A stretch of 8,745 bases of DNA. Source: UBA1858 sp039182865 (lineage in GTDB: Bacteria > Pseudomonadota > Gammaproteobacteria > UBA4575). Each line of letters begins with the position of its first letter. The first letter of the stretch is position 1. Shown here piece after piece: positions 6,659 to 8,745 of the stretch. The position numbers and the translations under genes were made by a program. The stretch lies in the NCBI GenBank assembly GCA_039182865.1, contig JBCDBX010000071.1:1-8745 (forward strand). Reading direction: 5' to 3'. The notes below the pieces were generated by a model. It saw only the letters and a list, made by a program, of their open reading frames with translations. It did not search any database and was not told the origin of the DNA.

Positions 6659-7072
6659 ATGATCACTGCACGTGAGTTTAATAAGGATGTCGTTCCTAGG
6701 AAACTAAAAGATACTAGTCAGCCTGTCAAAGATAGAGCGAATTTACTTGTCGATATTAGTGTAATGTCGAGGCAGGTAGGATACTCGATCACTCGCAAGG
6801 TTGCGCGGTACGGAGCCAATTACAATTTATGGCAGGTTTTGGTAACTTTATGGAGTGGTCATGCTGTTACACCTGCTGCTGTTGCGCAACATTTACATGT
6901 TGAGCCTGCGACAATTAGTCGTTACCTTGATCAATTAGAGTCTTTAGAATATATTTCCAGAGAGCGCAGTAAGACTGATCGTCGAGTAGTTGATATTGTT
7001 TTAACGGCAAAAGGCAATAAAGTTGTAAAAGCGGGATTAAATGAACTCGATGATTTGAGTCGAATTCTTTAA
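6659..7072 (+). CDS. MarR-family transcriptional regulator
   Basis: A 137-residue winged-helix DNA-binding protein, cytoplasmic and probably dimeric. After about 30 polar residues comes a helix (around 30-50), then NYNLWQVLVTLW. The helix-turn-helix (about 70-95) is TPAAVAQHLHVEPATISRYL followed by DQLESLEYISRE. The wing carries the MarR signature D107-R108-R109 before VDIVLTAKGNKV. Only about 20 residues follow the wing, so the C-terminal dimerisation helices are shorter than in typical MarR proteins. A GGAG ribosome-binding site (6647-6650) lies 8 bases before the ATG. The gene is divergent from thiO and is closed by an intrinsic terminator before thiS, so it is a single-gene unit sitting between two thiazole units. 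The ligand and targets are unknown; a role in thiamine control is suggested only by position. Confidence 0.88.
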   Translation: MITAREFNKDVVPRKLKDTSQPVKDRANLLVDISVMSRQVGYSITRKVARYGANYNLWQVLVTLWSGHAVTPAAVAQHLHVEPATISRYLDQLESLEYISRERSKTDRRVVDIVLTAKGNKVVKAGLNELDDLSRIL

Positions 7073-7084
7073 AGCTTCCACTTT

Positions 7085-7124
7085 AAACCACATATCCTTC
7101 AGCAGGAAATGTGGTTTTTCTTTC
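7085..7124 (+). terminator. Rho-independent terminator after the MarR-like gene
   Basis: AAACCACAT (7085-7093) pairs perfectly with ATGTGGTTT (7109-7117). After one A-A mismatch, TCCT pairs with AGGA around the loop TCAGC (7099-7103). The run TTCTTTC follows on the + strand. It begins 12 bases after the MarR-like stop and separates that gene from thiS, so thiS needs its own promoter between about 7125 and 7228. Confidence 0.85.
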
Positions 7125-7187
7125 TTTCAGGATTAATCAAGTTTTACCCTCCTCTTCAAGTTTTAGTAGAATGATCACCTCATATTT

Positions 7188-7207
7188 TGTATCTTCAATA
7201 AGATACA
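7188..7207 (+). promoter_or_regulatory. Hairpin or operator dyad in the thiS leader
   Basis: TGTATCTT (7188-7195) and AAGATACA (7200-7207) form a perfect 8-bp inverted repeat around CAAT. It ends 21 bases before the thiS ATG and is followed by a T-rich tract. It could be an operator or an RNA hairpin; the stem has few G-C pairs, so a strong attenuator is unlikely. Nothing in the leader resembles the conserved CUGAGA-containing core of a TPP riboswitch. Confidence 0.35.
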
Positions 7208-7228
7208 TACTACTAATTTTTATTTTTT

Positions 7229-7429
7229 ATGCTAATCATCCTCAATGGACATCCAAGATCTGTAGATCCACAAAGTACTCTTAAGGATCTGCTTAGGCGT
7301 TTGGAATTACAAAATCGCCGCTTAGCAGTAGAAGTTAATCAGAAAGTTATTTCTCGTAGCGAGCATATAAAGTTTAAATTGTCTGAAGGTGATAAAGTCG
7401 AAATTATACAGGCAGTAGGAGGCGGCTAA
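7229..7429 (+). CDS. thiS: Sulfur carrier protein ThiS
   Basis: Small ubiquitin-fold carrier that brings sulfur to the thiazole synthase. Its C-terminal glycine is adenylated by ThiF and converted to a thiocarboxylate. The 66 residues are the usual size, and the protein ends EIIQAVGGG, giving the required terminal Gly-Gly. LIILNGHPRSVDPQSTLKDLL at the N-terminus and the central LAVEVNQKVISRSEH follow the family pattern. The ATG at 7229 is preceded by a T-rich stretch with no ribosome-binding site. thiG follows after 31 bp. thiF and the other sulfur-transfer genes are not in the window. Confidence 0.93.
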   Translation: MLIILNGHPRSVDPQSTLKDLLRRLELQNRRLAVEVNQKVISRSEHIKFKLSEGDKVEIIQAVGGG

Positions 7430-7460
7430 GTCTATCCGGCTTCCTCAAAAAAATATAAAT

Positions 7461-8258
7461 ATGGAAATTCAAGATACCAAGCTAAAAGTAGCAAAATCTT
7501 CATACTCTTCTCGTCTACTTGTTGGAACAGGGAAGTATCGAGATTTTAAACAGACACAACTAGCAATTGAAGCCAGCGGTGCGGAAATCGTTACCGTTGC
7601 GCTAAGGCGAACGAACATTGGGCAAGAAGCCAATCGAGCAAACTTATTAGATTTTATCTCACCTCAAAAATATACAATTCTTCCAAACACGGCAGGTTGC
7701 TTTAATGCGGAAGATGCAATTCGAGTATGTAAACTTAGTCGAGAACTATTAGATGAGCATTCTCTTGTAAAACTAGAAGTGTTATCCGATCCAAAAACAC
7801 TATTTCCAAATGTCATTGATACAATTAAGGCCGCTGAAATATTGGTAGCTGATAATTTTGATGTGATGGTTTACACAAATGACGATCCAGTTATTGCTAA
7901 ACAATTGGAGGATATTGGATGTGTTGCAGTAATGCCACTGGCCTCACCTATAGGCTCTGGTTTGGGTATACGTAATCCATATAACATTGTCACCATAATC
8001 GAAAACGCCAATGTACCTATCATTGTTGATGCAGGTGTCGGTACGGCATCGGATGCAGCCATTGCGATGGAGTTGGGTTGTGATGGGGTTCTAATGAATA
8101 CTGCGATTGCTGAAGCAAAAAATCCAATAACGATGGCAGAGGCTATGAAGCATGGTATTGAAGCAGGGCGTTTAGCTTATCTCGCAGGGCGTATGCCCAA
8201 GCGTCGTTTTGCTACTGCATCTTCACCTATAGAAGATACTATTTCTGCAAAACATTGA
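7461..8258 (+). CDS. thiG: Thiazole synthase ThiG
   Basis: TIM-barrel enzyme that condenses 1-deoxy-D-xylulose 5-phosphate, dehydroglycine (from ThiO here) and sulfur from ThiS thiocarboxylate into the thiazole phosphate of thiamine. The 265 residues are near the family norm and continuous. SRLLVGTGKYRDF opens the barrel. K104 and E106 in LVKLEVLSDPKTLFPN and D190 in VPIIVDAGVGTASDA correspond, with a constant offset of 8, to K96 (Schiff base with the sugar), E98 and D182 of Bacillus subtilis ThiG as I recall them. The phosphate-binding glycines lie in PIGSGLGIRNP and VDAGVGT. No other start codon lies between thiS and the ATG at 7461, and no ribosome-binding site is visible: the AGGAGG at the end of thiS is too far upstream. 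The TGA stop overlaps the trmB start. Confidence 0.96.
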   Translation: MEIQDTKLKVAKSSYSSRLLVGTGKYRDFKQTQLAIEASGAEIVTVALRRTNIGQEANRANLLDFISPQKYTILPNTAGCFNAEDAIRVCKLSRELLDEHSLVKLEVLSDPKTLFPNVIDTIKAAEILVADNFDVMVYTNDDPVIAKQLEDIGCVAVMPLASPIGSGLGIRNPYNIVTIIENANVPIIVDAGVGTASDAAIAMELGCDGVLMNTAIAEAKNPITMAEAMKHGIEAGRLAYLAGRMPKRRFATASSPIEDTISAKH

Positions 8259-8745
8259 AAAATGAAAGTATCAGACCGCTACGTACCATACGTAGCTTTG
8301 TCATTCGTGAAGGTCGCTTTACTGATGCACAAAAGAATGCGGTAGCAAAGTTATGGCCAAATCTAGGAATAGAAATTGAAAGTGCTTACCCGCTTAATCT
8401 TAATGACTATTTCCTAACTTTACAGCCGCTAGTCTTCGATATTGGATTTGGTAACGGAGAATCATTAATCTCAATTGCTCAGCAGAGAAGCGATCTAAAT
8501 TTTGTTGGCATTGAAGTGTATCGCCCTGGTATTGGTATGGTTCTTCGAAAGATTGAAGAATTAGATTTAAATAATATCCGGATCATCAATGCAGATGTTA
8601 TGAATGTACTATCTAAAATTAATGATGATAGTTTATTGGGTGTATTAATTTGGTTTCCTGATCCTTGGCCTAAGAAGAGACACCAAAAGCGGCGCTTAAT
8701 ACAGAAAGAATTTTTGCTAGAAATTATTAGAGTACTTCAGTCACG
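8255..8745 (+). CDS. trmB: tRNA (guanine-N7-)-methyltransferase (3' partial)
   Basis: SAM-dependent enzyme that methylates G46 in the variable loop of tRNA. About 163 codons are visible; the E. coli protein has 239 residues, so roughly a third runs past the window end. RPLRTIRSFVIREGRFTDAQ near the N-terminus is typical of TrmB. SAM motif I is DIGFGNGESL (D62-L71), the ribose-binding acid is E87 in GIEVYRPGIG, D114 lies in INADVMNVL, and FPDPWPKKRHQKRRLIQ (134-150) is the TrmB signature with catalytic D136. The best start is TTG at 8255, overlapping the thiG TGA by two bases (ATTGA); no ATG or GTG lies upstream in frame. The ATG at 8262 is in another frame. No ribosome-binding site is seen, so translation is probably coupled to thiG. 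Confidence 0.93.
   Translation, partial: MKNESIRPLRTIRSFVIREGRFTDAQKNAVAKLWPNLGIEIESAYPLNLNDYFLTLQPLVFDIGFGNGESLISIAQQRSDLNFVGIEVYRPGIGMVLRKIEELDLNNIRIINADVMNVLSKINDDSLLGVLIWFPDPWPKKRHQKRRLIQKEFLLEIIRVLQS

Noticed and set aside
7125..7228. TPP riboswitch before thiS, expected from the gene's role.
   Set aside because: The leader is short and lacks the conserved CUGAGA and downstream core sequences; only a simple hairpin is present.
8262..8330. ATG at 8262 as the trmB start.
   Set aside because: It is in a different frame from the conserved TrmB motifs; the TTG at 8255 is in frame.

Overview
This window looks like an ordinary chromosomal stretch from an AT-rich gammaproteobacterium. The evidence is the homodimeric-type pyruvate dehydrogenase E1 (AceE) followed by an AceF-type E2, and the thiS-thiG-trmB order that is common in that class. 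The order or family cannot be fixed from this sequence. There are no mobile elements, CRISPR arrays, rRNA or tRNA genes.

Layout. (1) Positions 1-3759 hold the aceE (5' end cut off by the window) and aceF pair on the + strand, for E1 and E2 of pyruvate dehydrogenase. No E3 (lpd) gene follows. (2) Positions 3761-4699 hold two unrecognised genes on the - strand. One is a 74-residue protein with a single C-terminal membrane segment, whose stop codon lies 1 bp from that of aceF. The other is a 144-residue, probably soluble helical protein. (3) Positions 4906-6485 hold, on the - strand, a cysteine-free Fur-family regulator most like the iron response regulator Irr, and upstream of it thiO (glycine oxidase). 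The regulator has a promoter-like sequence that places the transcription start on its ATG, overlapped by an Irr-box-like dyad. (4) Positions 6659-7072 hold a small MarR-family regulator on the + strand, divergent from thiO and closed by a clear intrinsic terminator. (5) Positions 7229-8745 hold thiS, thiG and trmB (3' end cut off) on the + strand, probably one transcript.

How the genes fit together. ThiO oxidises glycine to the imine (dehydroglycine), ThiS carries sulfur as a C-terminal thiocarboxylate, and ThiG condenses both with deoxyxylulose phosphate to make the thiazole half of thiamine. Thiamine diphosphate is the cofactor of AceE at the other end of the window, a metabolic link but not evidence of co-regulation. 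No TPP riboswitch is recognisable before thiS or thiO, and a MarR-like regulator sits between the two thiazole transcription units.

No wholly new system is evident. The most interesting points are the Irr-like gene with its candidate autoregulatory leaderless promoter, two candidate regulatory dyads around the thiazole genes, a helical-phased repeat upstream of an unknown gene, and the two orphan proteins after aceF.
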